Source: Cryptomeria japonica | Taxonomy: Eukaryota; Streptophyta; Pinopsida; Cupressales; Cupressaceae | Length of the DNA: 64,000 nucleotides | Assembly: GCF_030272615.1 (NCBI RefSeq) | Contig: NC_081415.1 | Location: 374,371,392 to 374,435,391 of the forward strand | Direction: 5' to 3' | In this document: one piece after another, positions 45,953 to 56,270 of the stretch | Layout: each line of letters starts with the position of its first letter | Position numbering within the stretch: the first letter of the stretch is position 1 | Notes under the pieces: generated by a model | The model's input: only the letters and a program-made list of their open reading frames with translations | Told to the model about the DNA's origin: nothing | Databases searched by the model: none | Program-made: the position numbers and the translations under genes

Positions 45953-46901
45953 TGTAGGCATTGTATTGTCATTGATGTCAATCGGTAAAAATAGCACATC
46001 ACCGGTATGGATGGTTATCGGTATGTAGGTGAATACAGGATGCAAGAAGGAGATGTTACCATCATCGGTAAGTAAACATGACCACCGATAAGCAAGAAAA
46101 AGACAATAGAGAAGAGTGTAATCCACCAGTAGGCATGATTATCAGGATGTGCATTAATACTAGTATGAAAGAAGGTGTAACATCACCAATAAATAGACTT
46201 AGTGGATGAATCTATGTGTTTGATGACAAGTCAAGTTGACCCAATGACAGAACAGAGGAAAGCAGGCATGAAGGATAATCGATAAGGTGACATGTATAGG
46301 CAGGGTTAGTGAACCAGTGAGCAAGCATTGGTAGCATGTCTTGGTCGGTGAATGAATCTAAACCAACTCAATGAACTTAACAGAGGTGGATGTTGACAAG
46401 GATGATATGTGGATACCAAGTGGTGAGCATCGAGAGGTTGGTGAAGTGTCCATTGACATGGTAGATGTTGAGTAGGTCAAATTTAAATAAGGAACCTGTA
46501 AATCATAGGTCAATTGCAGAAGAAGTACGACTCGAGGTGAATCAAATGTAGAAGATTTTTTGGTGATGTAAATTAAGAAGGAAAATCTGATCTTCATGCT
46601 TGTTGGTCAAAGGAAACAACTAAGGCATTAATGGTGATTGATAGAGAAAGGCTGAAAAACAAGATGCAGGTTGCTAAATATAGAAAGCATGTACAAATAT
46701 CATAAGAAATGGTGGTGCTATTAAATCTATTATAGATCATCAATCAAGGAGATGAGATCCAATCAGATTTGATATGGATTGAGCTGGTGGATAAAATCCC
46801 TAGCATGCCACCATTTGAACTTTTGTCTTGGCGGGAAAGCCAAGTATAAATATGTAGACTGAAGATGAAAGATGATGATGCTAGATGTCGAAAAAGATAG
46901 A
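45953..46901 (+). repeat. Element E 5' LTR, truncated at its 3' side
   Basis: About 949 bp matching the first part of 52148-53864. Similarity stops after AAAAGATAGAGTA, where gag-coding sequence follows. The missing part includes the stem-loop pair and the TTCACCCCCCTCTC end. It could not give a normal template-switch product. Confidence 0.88.
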
Positions 46902-48994
46902 GTATGAGAACAATGGATTTGATGTTTGGATGTCTGTAAAGAATGGGTATACGTTGCCTAATGTTCCTCCCACTAACCCAGATGCTAAGAAGGAGTATGA
47001 GAACAATGCAAAGGCTAAACATGCTATTCTCAGTGGGTTGTCAGATAATGAGTTTGTTAAGGTTATGCACTTCTCATCCGCCAAGGAGGCTTGGGATAAT
47101 TTGCAGACTTTATTTAAACAAGATGACAAAGTCAAGAAGGCCAAGCTACAATCACTAAGAGGTTAGCTTGAAGGCTTGAAGATGAAAGATGAAGAAAAGA
47201 TTGCAAATTATCTTCATAGGGTAGATGAAACTATGAACACCATTAGGGGATTTGGAGAAGAGGTTGTTGATGAGGTTATTGTCAAAAAGGTACTTACATG
47301 ACTCACATCTAAGTATGATACTAAGGTCGCTACTATAGAGGAAGCCAAGGATCTAAAAACCTTCACAATGGATGAGTTATTTGGATCCTTAACTTCTTAT
47401 GAGATGAGGACAACTAGAGAAGGATATTCAAGGAAAGAGGTTGCTTTCAAATCCATCAAAAAGGGCAAGGAAGAGGTTGCTCATAAAGGATCTAGTGAAG
47501 ACTCAGATGTAGAGCTAGCAAACTTTGTTAGAAAGCTCAAGAGAGGATCCGGTAAGTATAAAGGAAAGTTTCCACTCAAATGCTTCAACTGTGGTAAAAT
47601 AGGACATTTTGTTGCAAAATGTCCCTATAGTGAAATCGATGGAGATGAGAAAAGAAGCTCTGGCAGATCTTCCAGTAAAGATGAAGAGAAGAAACTTTAC
47701 TAGCAAGGAAGAAGAAGCTACCAGAAGTAGAACAACCTATATACCATTGAGGATGCTTCCATAGATGAAGAAAGTGCATCAGAAGATTATTGCCATGAAG
47801 ATGAAAGAGAAGTTAATCTCTTTATGGCACTAAATGAACCAGTTGTTGAAGATGAGGAAGATGAAGATATTGAAGTTGAAGTGGATCTAGAGGGTGAGAT
47901 CATAAGTGCTCTTGAGGAGTTAAGTAAGACAAGAAGAGAACTCAATAAGGTCAAGCTTTTTGCATCAAAAGAACAAGATCTCTTGAAGAAATCTCTGGAT
48001 GAGTCCAATCAAGTAATTTCTGACTTGAAACTCTAGTGTGAAAAAGCTAAGAGGATATGTGAAGTTGCATCCTTTGATTTGATGAAGAAGGAGAAGGTGC
48101 GTCAAAATCTAGAAGAAGAAATTGGAAAGCTCAGAAAGGAACTTGAAAATAGCAAGGATGAACTAAAGATGAGGAGCAAGTATGAGGGCAACACTAAAGC
48201 TTTGGACAAGATATTGAGCAATCAAAAGTATTCAAAAGATACTAGTGGCTTAGGATTTGATCAAGAAGGACAAATTTCCAACAACAAAGACACATTCGGT
48301 AAAGAGATACAATTCACTTCCTCAAGTGAATGTAAAGAGAAGCAAGCATACCAGTATGAAAACCTATGCTGAGGCTACAAGAAACCAACCTATGAACCGG
48401 TATGCTCAAAACTGGAAGCCACACCCAATATATTAGAATGCAAATTATAAAGGTAGGTTCAAGATTGATGATGAATGGTTAAATAAAGTCAACAACATGA
48501 GAGGGAGACATTCGATGAGACAAAGGTTTGCTGGTTCAAATTAACAAGACTGGTATGTACCAAATTTCCATGGTTATTTCTATTGGTGTAATAAGTTTGG
48601 ACATAGATTTGTCGATTGTAGACTGATGAATAAGCCCCATGTTAGTTTTGAAAATAGAAATTATTTTGTTGCACCCCAGGGTATGGATGTTGTTTGTTAT
48701 CAGTGTAATGGATTTGGTCATAGGAGTTTTGAATGTAGGAGAAGTCAACAGGTGTCCTACAATAGTTTTAAAGGTTCATCTTTTAATGTCAACATGAAAT
48801 GCTATAACTATCAAGAGTTTGGACATATTGCAAAGCATTGCAAGCACAAGAAAATCAAGCAAAAAAAGACAACTCCTGACCAAAAACTAGTAGTTAAATG
48901 GAAACAAGAAGTTGCAGTAGACAAAAAGAAAGAAGAAAAAATGATTTTGGTTGAGAAAGAAAAGAACAAAGTAGAATCAAGTCTAATTGTGTAG
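46886..48994 (+). pseudogene. Element E gag
   Basis: It opens inside the fused LTR/gag junction (EYENNGFDVWMSVKNGYTLP), lacking the first few dozen residues. The copia gag domain follows: AKHAILSGLSDNEFVKVMHF, AKEAWDNLQTLF, then (after a stop at 47164) LKMKDEEKIANYLHRVDET and FTMDELFGSLTSYE. A knuckle CFNCGKIGHFVAKC lies at about 47580. Next are an acidic/coiled-coil segment (47824-48330) with SNQKYSKDTSGLGF, and three more knuckles near 48590, 48700 and 48800. Of these, CYQCNGFGHRSFEC is intact while the other two have lost a Cys (YWCNKFGHRFVDC, CYNYQEFGHIAKHC). Stops near 47164, 47300, 47701, 48034 and 48370. Gag forms the particle and binds RNA. Confidence 0.88.
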
Positions 48995-49018
48995 AGTTCC
49001 TTACATTCAGAAAGAAGA

Positions 49019-49333
49019 AACTTGTGGGTTGTAGATAGTGGTTGTTCCAACCACATGACCAGTGATAAAAAGAAATTTATCAAGCTTGAAGATTGGAATG
49101 GAGGATCAGTAAGATTTGGAGATAACTCCCCCATCAAGATAAAAGGCAAAGGTACTCTGAATATTGATGGAAAATTGAAGGCACGTGATGTATATTATGT
49201 AGAAGGTCTAAAGTACAATTTTCTAAGTGTGAGTCAAATATGTGATAAAGGATATAAATTCACTTTTGACTCTACCGATTGTCAGATAAGAAAAGAGAGA
49301 ACTGGTCAGATTGTAGTAGAAGAAAAAGAATAG
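49019..49333 (+). pseudogene. Element E aspartic protease
   Basis: Begins WVVDSGCSNHMTSDK, the copia protease active site (Asp-Ser-Gly), then FIKLEDWNGGSVRFGDNSP, IKGKGTLNIDGK and DVYYVEGLKYNFLSVSQICDKGY. This is the normal protease and linker wording. The open frame ends at 49333; the reading continues in another frame into the GAG-pre-integrase domain (LWHEILGHINFDNLVK, about 49405-49455). Confidence 0.88.
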
Positions 49334-49339
49334 ATGGAA

Positions 49340-50415
49340 ATGTGTATAATCTGAAGGAATTATTTGAGTCCCAATGCATGATGGGACAAGTGGATGAGAG
49401 CTATTTATGGCATGAAATATTAGGCCACATAAATTTTGATAATCTAGTTAAAGTGAGCAAAAAAGGGCTCTGTGAGAAATATAGCACCAATCATCAAACC
49501 GGTAAACACATTTTATGATGAATGTGTAAGAGGAAAGTAGACTAAGGTGAGATTCAAGACTAAGAAACATAATACTTCAAGGCTATTAGAACTGGTGCAT
49601 ACTATTCTATGTGGACCAACCAGAATAAGAACTCTAGCTGGTGAAAGATACTTCATCCTCCTCATTGATGATTTCTAAAGAATGACATGGGTCACTTTCC
49701 TACAAGATAAATCTCAAGCCTTTGAAAGATTCAAGATTTTATGGAAGATGGTTGAGAGGGAAAGTGGATGGAAGCTGAAATGTCTAAGATCAGACCAGGG
49801 TGGAGAATTCACATCCAATGAGTATGAAGATTAGTGTGAAAGACATGGAATCATAAGACATTATTCAGCCCCTAGGACACCACAACAAAATAGTGTGGTA
49901 GAAAGGAAGAACAAGACAGTCAAGGAGATGGCTAGAACTATGTTGAATGAGGCAAACTATCGAATATGTATTGGAAGAAAGTGGTTTATACTGTATCATA
50001 TAATTTGAACCAGTTTCAACTGAGAACAAACAACAAGATGACACCTTATGAGTTGTCGTATGACCGGAAACCATCAGTCAAGTAATTCAAGGTGTTGGGG
50101 AGTAAATGCTTCATTAAAAAAGATCAGGATGGCTTAGGAAGCTTTGATTCTAGGAGTGATGAAGGTGTTTTCCTTGGTTACTCAACTCATAGTAAGGCCT
50201 ACAAATGCTACAACAAAAGACTAAGAAGAGTCATTGAGAGTGTGAATTTGAGAGTAGATGAAGATATTCTTAAAGGAAGAAATGCTCAAGTCAACCGGTA
50301 TAATGATTTTGGTGATGAAGGTAAAGAAGCTCAGTCAAACAATGAACTGGAAGAAGCATCCAGTAAGGTCCCTAACCGGTATGTGAGAAAAAACACCCGA
50401 AAGAGAAGATTTTAG
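49340..50415 (+). pseudogene. Element E integrase
   Basis: GAG-pre-integrase LWHEILGHINFDN, then zinc-binding and core: VHTILCGPTRIRT, GERYFILLIDDF, CLRSDQGGEFTSNEY, IIRHYSAPRTPQQNSVVERKN. The first catalytic residue is lost (HTILCGP where the family has HTDLCGP); the second Asp and the Glu remain. The C-terminal part (50092-50415) has FIKKDQDGLGSFDSRSDEGV and FLGYSTHSKAYKCYN. Stops occur near 49517, 49677, 49831 and 50082. Confidence 0.86.
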
Positions 50416-51485
50416 GTAACAAGAGTGATGGTGTGCAAACTAGAAGAAAACTTGCCCAGAATGATGAACAAGTCAATTTCTGCCTCATGACTGAAATGGA
50501 ACCTAAGACATTCAATGAGGCCAACAAACGTAAAAAATGGATGGATGCAATGGAATAACTGCAACACATTGAGAATAATAATACTTGGGAATTAGTTCCT
50601 AGACCGGTTGATAAAAATGTCATTGGCACAAAGTGGGTATACCAGAACAAGATGAATGAAGAAGGGAAGATAGTGCAAAGGATATTCTCAAGTAGAAGGT
50701 ATTGATTTTGAAGAAACATTTTCACCAGTGGCTAGGCTAGAATCTATTAGGATGTTTCTTTCCTTCTCTTCCTACAAGGGTTATAAAGTTTATCAAATGG
50801 ATGTCAAATCTGCTTTCCTAAATGGAAATTTAGAAGAGGAAGTATACATGGAACAACCAGAAGGTTTTATGCTACAAGATGATGAAACCTTTGTGTGTCA
50901 GTTGAAGAAAGCACTATATGGTTTGAAGCAGGCTCTAAGAGAATGGTACTCAAGGTTAGATAAAATATCTAATGGAGCAGGGGTTGAGAAAAGGGAGTGT
51001 AGATAGTAATCTGCACATTAAAGAAGATGGAAGCCATATTATTATTGTGGTCGTATATGTGGATGACATCAATTTTGGAGGCAACAAGGATACCTTGTGT
51101 AAAGAGTTTGTTGATCAGATGCAGTCACAGTTTGAGATGTCAATGCTTGGAGACCTATCCTACTTTCTTGGTTTGCAGATTTCATAGCAAGGTAAAGGGA
51201 TATTTATCTCTCAAACAAAGTATGCCAAAGATATGATGAAGAAGTTCCCAATGCAAGACAACAAACCCGTAAGTACTCCCATGGTGACTGGATGCAAGAT
51301 GAGCAAGGATGATGAATCATTGGTAGTGGATCAAACATTATATAGATCCATGATTGGTAGTATGTTTTATCTTACTTCTTCTAGACTGGATATAGTGCAG
51401 GCAATATGCATGGTGACTAGACTTCAAGCTGCACCCAAACAGTCACATGTGAATACAATCAAGAGGATATTCCAGTATCTATAAG
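50416..51485 (+). pseudogene. Element E reverse transcriptase
   Basis: N-terminal pieces include NNNTWELVPRPVDKNVIGTKW (about 50577-50635). A short deletion then removes the usual RNKARLV phrase and shifts frame before [14 protein letters not shown]. The open frames 50728-51006, 50972-51187 and 51233-51484 carry [20 protein letters not shown] (first catalytic Asp), [28 protein letters not shown] (catalytic YVDD, about 51052-51070), SQFEMSMLGDLSYFLGLQI and SMIGSMFYLTSSRLDI. Motif order is exactly that of copia RT. Confidence 0.9.
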
Positions 51486-51997
51486 GGACACTTGATTATG
51501 GACTATGGTATCCCAAGAAAGGGGATTTTACCTTACATTCTTACATTGATACTGATTGGACAGGTTGCATTGATGACCAGAAGAGCACAAGTGGTGGTGC
51601 ATTCTTCCTAGGTAACCAGTTGGTCTCATGGCACAACAAGAAGTAGCATTCAATTTCTCTATCTACTACTCAGGTAGAATATATTATTGTTGTCACATGT
51701 TTCTCTTAGGTGCTATGGATGAAGAAGACCCTCAAGGATATTCAAGTGGATATGTCTGACCCCATTTCCATCTAGTGTGATGATTCTAGTGCAATTAACA
51801 TATCAAATAATGCAGTTATGCACTCAAGGACAAAGCATATTGCCATAAAATATCCTTTTCTTAGGGAGAAGGTGGAAGACTAGGAAGTTAAGATAGAGTA
51901 TGTCCCTATAGGTGAACAAGTGGTTGATATCTTCACCAAGTCTCTACTGGTAAGCACATTTGAGTATCTAAGACAATACAGGTTAGGAGTTGTGTGA
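51486..51997 (+). pseudogene. Element E RNase H
   Basis: Translation gives YIDTDWTGCIDDQKSTSGGA (catalytic Asp), FFLGNQLVSW, a mutated HSISLSTTQVEYI, CDDSSAINISNNAVMHSRTK, HIAIKYPFLRE and VDIFTKSLLVSTFEYLRQY, ending in a stop at about 51997. At least four in-frame stops. Typical end of a copia polyprotein. Confidence 0.87.
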
Positions 51998-52081
51998 CTT
52001 TCTTCATGCACTTAAATGTGTATGGAGATCTATGGTTCAGGGGGAGTACATGTAGAGTTTGTGCCCTTTGTCATTGTTGTC

Positions 52082-52146
52082 AAAGGGGGAGAATGAACTC
52101 ATTGAAGAAATGCAAAGTATGTTGATATCAATGCCAAAGGGGGAGA
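52082..52146 (+). promoter_or_regulatory. Element E duplicated polypurine tracts
   Basis: AAAGGGGGAGA occurs at 52082-52092 (after GTCATTGTTGTC) and again at 52136-52146 (after GATATCAATGCC) next to the LTR. The second is positioned to prime plus-strand synthesis. Confidence 0.85.
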
Positions 52147-52147
52147 T

Positions 52148-53864
52148 TGTTGGCATTGTATTGTCATTGATGTCAACTGATAAGTATAGCATTTCATTAG
52201 TATGGATGGGTACAGGTATGTAGGAGAATGCAGGATCCAAGAAGGAGATGTTACTGGTATGGATGTTCACCGGTAAGTAAACATGATCGCTGGTAAGTAA
52301 ACATGACCACCGATAAGAAAGGAAAAGACAACAGAGAAGAGTGTAATCCACCGGTAGGCATGATTATCAGGATGTGCATTAATACTAGTATGAAAGTAGG
52401 TGTAATATCACCAGTAAATAGACTTAGTGGATGAATCAGTGTGTTTGATGACAAGTCAAATTGACCCACCAAAAAAATAGAGGAAAGAAGGCATGAAGGA
52501 TAATCGATAAGGTGACATGTATAGGAAGGGTTAGTGAATCGGTGAGAAAGCACCAATAGTATGTCTTGGTCAGTGAATGAATCTAAACTGACTCAATGGA
52601 CTGAATAAAGGTGGATATCAACAAGGATGACATGTGGATACTAGGTGGAAAACATCCATAGGTTGGTGAAGTTTTCATTGACATGGTAGGTGATGAGCAG
52701 GTCAACTTTAAATAAAGAACTCGTAAATCACAAGTCAATGATAGAAGAAGTGTGGCTTGAGGTGGATTAGATGCAAAATCTTCTTGGTGATGTAAATCAA
52801 GTAGGTCAATTCTATATTCATGCTCATTGGTCAAAGGAAAAAACTGAGGCATTAATGGTGATTGATAGAGCAAGGTCGAAGAACAAGATGAAGATTACTA
52901 ATTATAGAAAGCGTGTATAGATGTCATCAGAAATGGTGGTGTTGTTTGATCTACTACAGATCATCAATCAAGGACATGAGATCTGATCATATTTGATATG
53001 GATTGAATTTGTGGAGAAAATACCTAGCACGCCACCATTTGAACTCTGGTCTTAGCACAAAAGCCAAATATAAATATGTAGACCGAAGATGAAAGATGAT
53101 GATGCTAGATGTTAGAAAAGATAGAGTAACTGAGAGAGAAGATAAAGATCAAAAGCATATAAGTGTTGGAGTTGACTCACAGAAAAGTTAAACTGGTAAG
53201 AGGGTTTATCAGAAGTTTTACCAGTAAGGTTAGAGCAACCGACAAGCTACCAAAAAGGATAAATATTATGTGAACTGACAAGGGAGATTTAGGAAGAAAG
53301 TTGTTGAAGGTGAAGGAGAAAAGAGAGTGTACCAGTGGAGGTTATGCAAGATATAATCAAAGCAAAAAGGGTATAAATAGAGGTCAGTGAACCAATAAAG
53401 AACTAAGCAGAGGAGAAATGATAGAGAAGAGTTAAATCGGTGAAGTATTTTGATTGCAAGAATTACAACTCATTTGCAACAAGGTTATTACTATTGTTTT
53501 GATATATGTTATTATAATCACTGAGTTGGAGCTCGGTGCAGGGGTTGGGGATCCTTGGGTTGTTGTCCTAAATTAGGGCTTGGTGCCCTAAACATTGTAA
53601 CCATGTTTATTGCAAGGCCGGATTGGAGCAGTAGACTCAAACAACATTTCTCACTGAGGTTTTTCCCATATTGGGTTATCCTCATATATATGATGTTATG
53701 TGGTGTGTATCTTTGTGTGTTTGCATTTGATCACTTTCCCTATCTCATCAGTATATCCTCTATGTGTTTGATTTGCTAACCAGTACCAAGATTTTGGTTT
53801 AGAAGGTTTAGAATATTGGGTACCACTGATTCACCCCCCTCTCAATGGTACATTGTGTTCAACA
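52148..53864 (+). repeat. Element E 3' LTR
   Basis: 1717 bp, TGTTGGCATTGTATTG to GTGTTCAACA. It includes TTGTCATTGATGTCAA near the start, the outer stem-loop TGAGG...CCTCA at 53655-53684 and GATTCACCCCCCTCTCAATGG near the end. The 3' 770 bp or so has no counterpart in the damaged 5' LTR. Confidence 0.9.
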
Positions 53865-54380
53865 TAAAATCTATGACCATATTAATGAGGATATGGTAAA
53901 AATAGTTTGGAGCATTGATCAACCTATAATTGCATAAATGAATTAATAATTTGAAATGGATAGTGTAAAGAAAGGAGTTCCTCCCATCACAAGTAAAGTA
54001 CATGATAATATGGTTCGCCACTTCTCTCCATAATTATGGAAAGGAGAGTTTCTTGGTCCCTTGGGATGAGGAATCAAAGCTTTCTCTTGGTCTAGCAAAA
54101 TCTTCCATGACTAAGACTATATTTGGAGACATAGGATATTCTTCTCCTATCTATGGAAGACTAGACACTTCTACAATTATTGCCTTAGATATTTCCACTC
54201 TCAACCCCTTAGTCACTACTTTGTTATTCCTGAAAGTCTTTGTAAATTTATTATTCATGCGATCATTATACTTTTTTAGTGTTTAACAATAGTGAATCCA
54301 ACCAAACCTTTCAAATAAGGAAAACTCCATGCATCTATTACTAACAAAGTGTGGTATGTTGATTCTCTCCTTATAATGTC
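53865..54380 (-). pseudogene. N-terminal part of an unknown retroelement-like ORF (split by element E)
   Basis: Not recognised by name. The minus strand gives a continuous coding-like frame with only three stops: INIPHFVSNRCMEFSLFERF, GWIHYC, LKKYNDRMNNKFTKTF, VTKGLRVEISKAIIVEVSSLP, EEYPMSPNIVLVMEDFARPR, LWREVANHIIMYFTCDGRNS and INAPNYFYHILINMVIDF. The KG-x5-ISKAII-x-EVSSLP stretch is like the ISKEAINSITSL of element B ORF2 and more loosely like the PMD turn. The C-terminal part lies at 45545-45952. The plus-strand frame 54002-54286 is a shadow. Confidence 0.5.
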
Positions 54381-54880
54381 CCCACCCATTTTTCACTTTT
54401 TAAACTCTATAACTGCGATTAAACTATTCTAAATTTTATAATCTCACTCCACTCACTACATTGCTATTTGTTCCTTGCAATTCACTCTACTTTCTGAATT
54501 GCTCTCTAAGAATGACTACAAGCTCACAGTTCCCAACTCCCTTTCTATTTTCTTTCCTTCTATAGAACAATCAAATGAATATAATGCATCTACTTGTTGC
54601 GTATGCATAAAGTTAGGTCTTGACTATTGGATGATGTTACAGGTCCCAACTAGTTTGTGATGTCGTGTGCCTCTCAATGCTTTTAAAAAATAAAAGTGAA
54701 TTATTATTTGTGTAGTGTGTGCATGTGATATTAGGAAATGATTATTGTGTTGGAGTGGTTGCAAGTGAACTAGATGGTTACTTGCAAGAGGTGTGTGGAG
54801 TGATGATGGAAGTGATGAGGGGATAGATGAGATGGGTGATTTGGGTGGTGAAATGAATTGTTGTTGTAGGTGGAGCAAAA
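54381..54880 (-). other. Spacer between G2 integrase and the unknown ORF
   Basis: A minus-strand open frame (54624-54878) is Ser/Pro/His-rich low-complexity sequence without family similarity. No LTR end marking the 3' limit of G2 is seen. Confidence 0.35.
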
Positions 54881-55740
54881 AAACATCTTTTTATGGGGTT
54901 TCTCACATAACTTGAGCCAATTCCCATTTATCATTAAGAAAAAATAGTCTGAGTCTATTGTGGTGAGTTGAATAGCTTCATTGGGAAATGCCTATTGAGT
55001 TTCATATAGTCATAACCATCATGTTTGAAGTTTCTCCTTGTGTTATTTTTACCTTGAATCAAATAATAGTGCCTAATCACCTTCCTTGAATTATTTTGTC
55101 TTGATTAACTGGTCATGTCACTTGATTCCTTTCTTTTGTGTGATCTTAATGTGTTGAGTTGCTTCCATCATCATCTTATCAAGTGCATTCAATTGATGTA
55201 GATGATATTTTTGTTCTTTATTGAGGTCCATCTACAATTCAACTATTGTATGCATCTGGCCAAGGTTGCCTTTTTTCCATAAACTAGATGATAAGATGTG
55301 AACCCTGTTATTGTTTTCCATGTTGTTTCATATACCCAAACTACTTCAATATATTTGACAACCTAATATTTTCTATGTGGCTGAGTTATCTTGGTCAAAA
55401 AATCTTCAATCTCCCCATTTGTCACCTCAACCTATCCATTATACTATGTATGGTATGGTGTTGACTTCCTATGTTTGATCTCATACTCCACCAGTTGTGC
55501 AATCAAATTAGAAGTGAATTGTACACCTTGGTCTGTGAATATCTCCTTTGGAACACCATATCTTGTAAATATATCCTCATACAAAAATTGACAAACTTTT
55601 GTGTCTCTTGTAGTTATAAAACCTTTCACTTCCACCTATTTAGTGAGATAATCAATACATACCAGTATATAGGATTTGGTGTTCGATGCAAGCTCTATTG
55701 GACCAATAAAGTCAAAACCCTACTTATCAAATGGTGTTAT
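54881..55740 (-). pseudogene. G2 (Ty3/gypsy) integrase core and C-terminus
   Basis: Minus strand: GFDFIGPIELAS with the first catalytic Asp (about 55715), YILVCIDYLTK, then the open frame 55635-55444 with VEVKGFITTRDTKVCQFLYE, GVPKEIFTDQGVQFTS (second Asp), HRKSTPYHT and VEVTN with the Glu. The C-terminal part has TGFTSYHLVYGKKA and HQLNALDKMMMEATQHIKI, with stops. Not the same subfamily as G1: the wording differs throughout. Confidence 0.85.
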
Positions 55741-56270
55741 CACCAGCTAGGATTTTCCATCCATTGACATCTATCATATATCCTTATGTATTGGGTTACA
55801 TCTTTGTTTATGGTGGGACAATAGTACCCTGTATTGAGTATCTCAATTAGTGTCCTCTTGGTTGCAAAGTGTCCACCATAAGGTTTATCATGGTAGGCTT
55901 TGATTATGTCCAATGTTTCATCTCCCCAAAGACACCATTGCATGATATTGTCATGTCTTGTATAAAATAGATAACCAACTATCTATGAGTATAAAGAATT
56001 GCATTGAACCAACAATTTATTCTCTTTAGGTGACAAGTGTGGAGGTATTTTCCCTACAACCAAGTAGTTGGTTGTATTTGCATACCATATAATATGGATT
56101 GATAATACAAATATATGCTCATTTAAAAATGAATCATCTACTACTGGATCTTCTAATGAATTTGTTAACATTGAGAGAAAGCCTACTACTACATTAGCCT
56201 TTTTAGGCTTGTCAACAATAGTGAAGTCAAACTCTTGCAACAAGAGTAACCATCTGACAAATCAAGAAAT
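55741..56270 (-). pseudogene. G2 RNase H end and integrase zinc-binding region
   Basis: Minus strand: RWLLLLQEFDFTIVDKPKKANVVVGFLS (end of gypsy RNase H, 56256-56150). A linker with VGKIPPHLSPKE and a CLWGDE...IIKAYHDKPYGGHFATKRT stretch follow, then YYCPTINKDVTQYIRIYDRC, the HHCC zinc-binding region (55943-55755). The RNase H is interrupted at 56270 by element C and its preceding residues lie at 63922-64000. Confidence 0.87.

Larger units (their letters stand above)
45953..53864 (+). mobile_element. Element E: Ty1/copia element, Sirevirus-like, with deletion of 5' LTR end and primer site
   Basis: LTR starts TGTAGGCATTG (45953) and TGTTGGCATTG (52148); flanks TAAAC (45948-45952) and TAAAA (53865-53869) are a duplication with one mismatch. 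The interior holds gag, protease, integrase, RT and RNase H in copia order, all with stops or frameshifts. A deletion joins the 5' LTR at about 46901 directly to gag, removing roughly 770 bp of LTR, the primer site and the gag start. The GLGF motif after a gag coiled coil, four knuckles and duplicated AAAGGGGGAGA tracts suggest a Sirevirus-type lineage (inference). Confidence 0.9.

Noticed and set aside
54002..54286. 94-codon plus-strand ORF
   Set aside because: The minus strand over the same bases gives a longer coherent protein-like frame with low-complexity-free, motif-like content; the plus ORF is its shadow.
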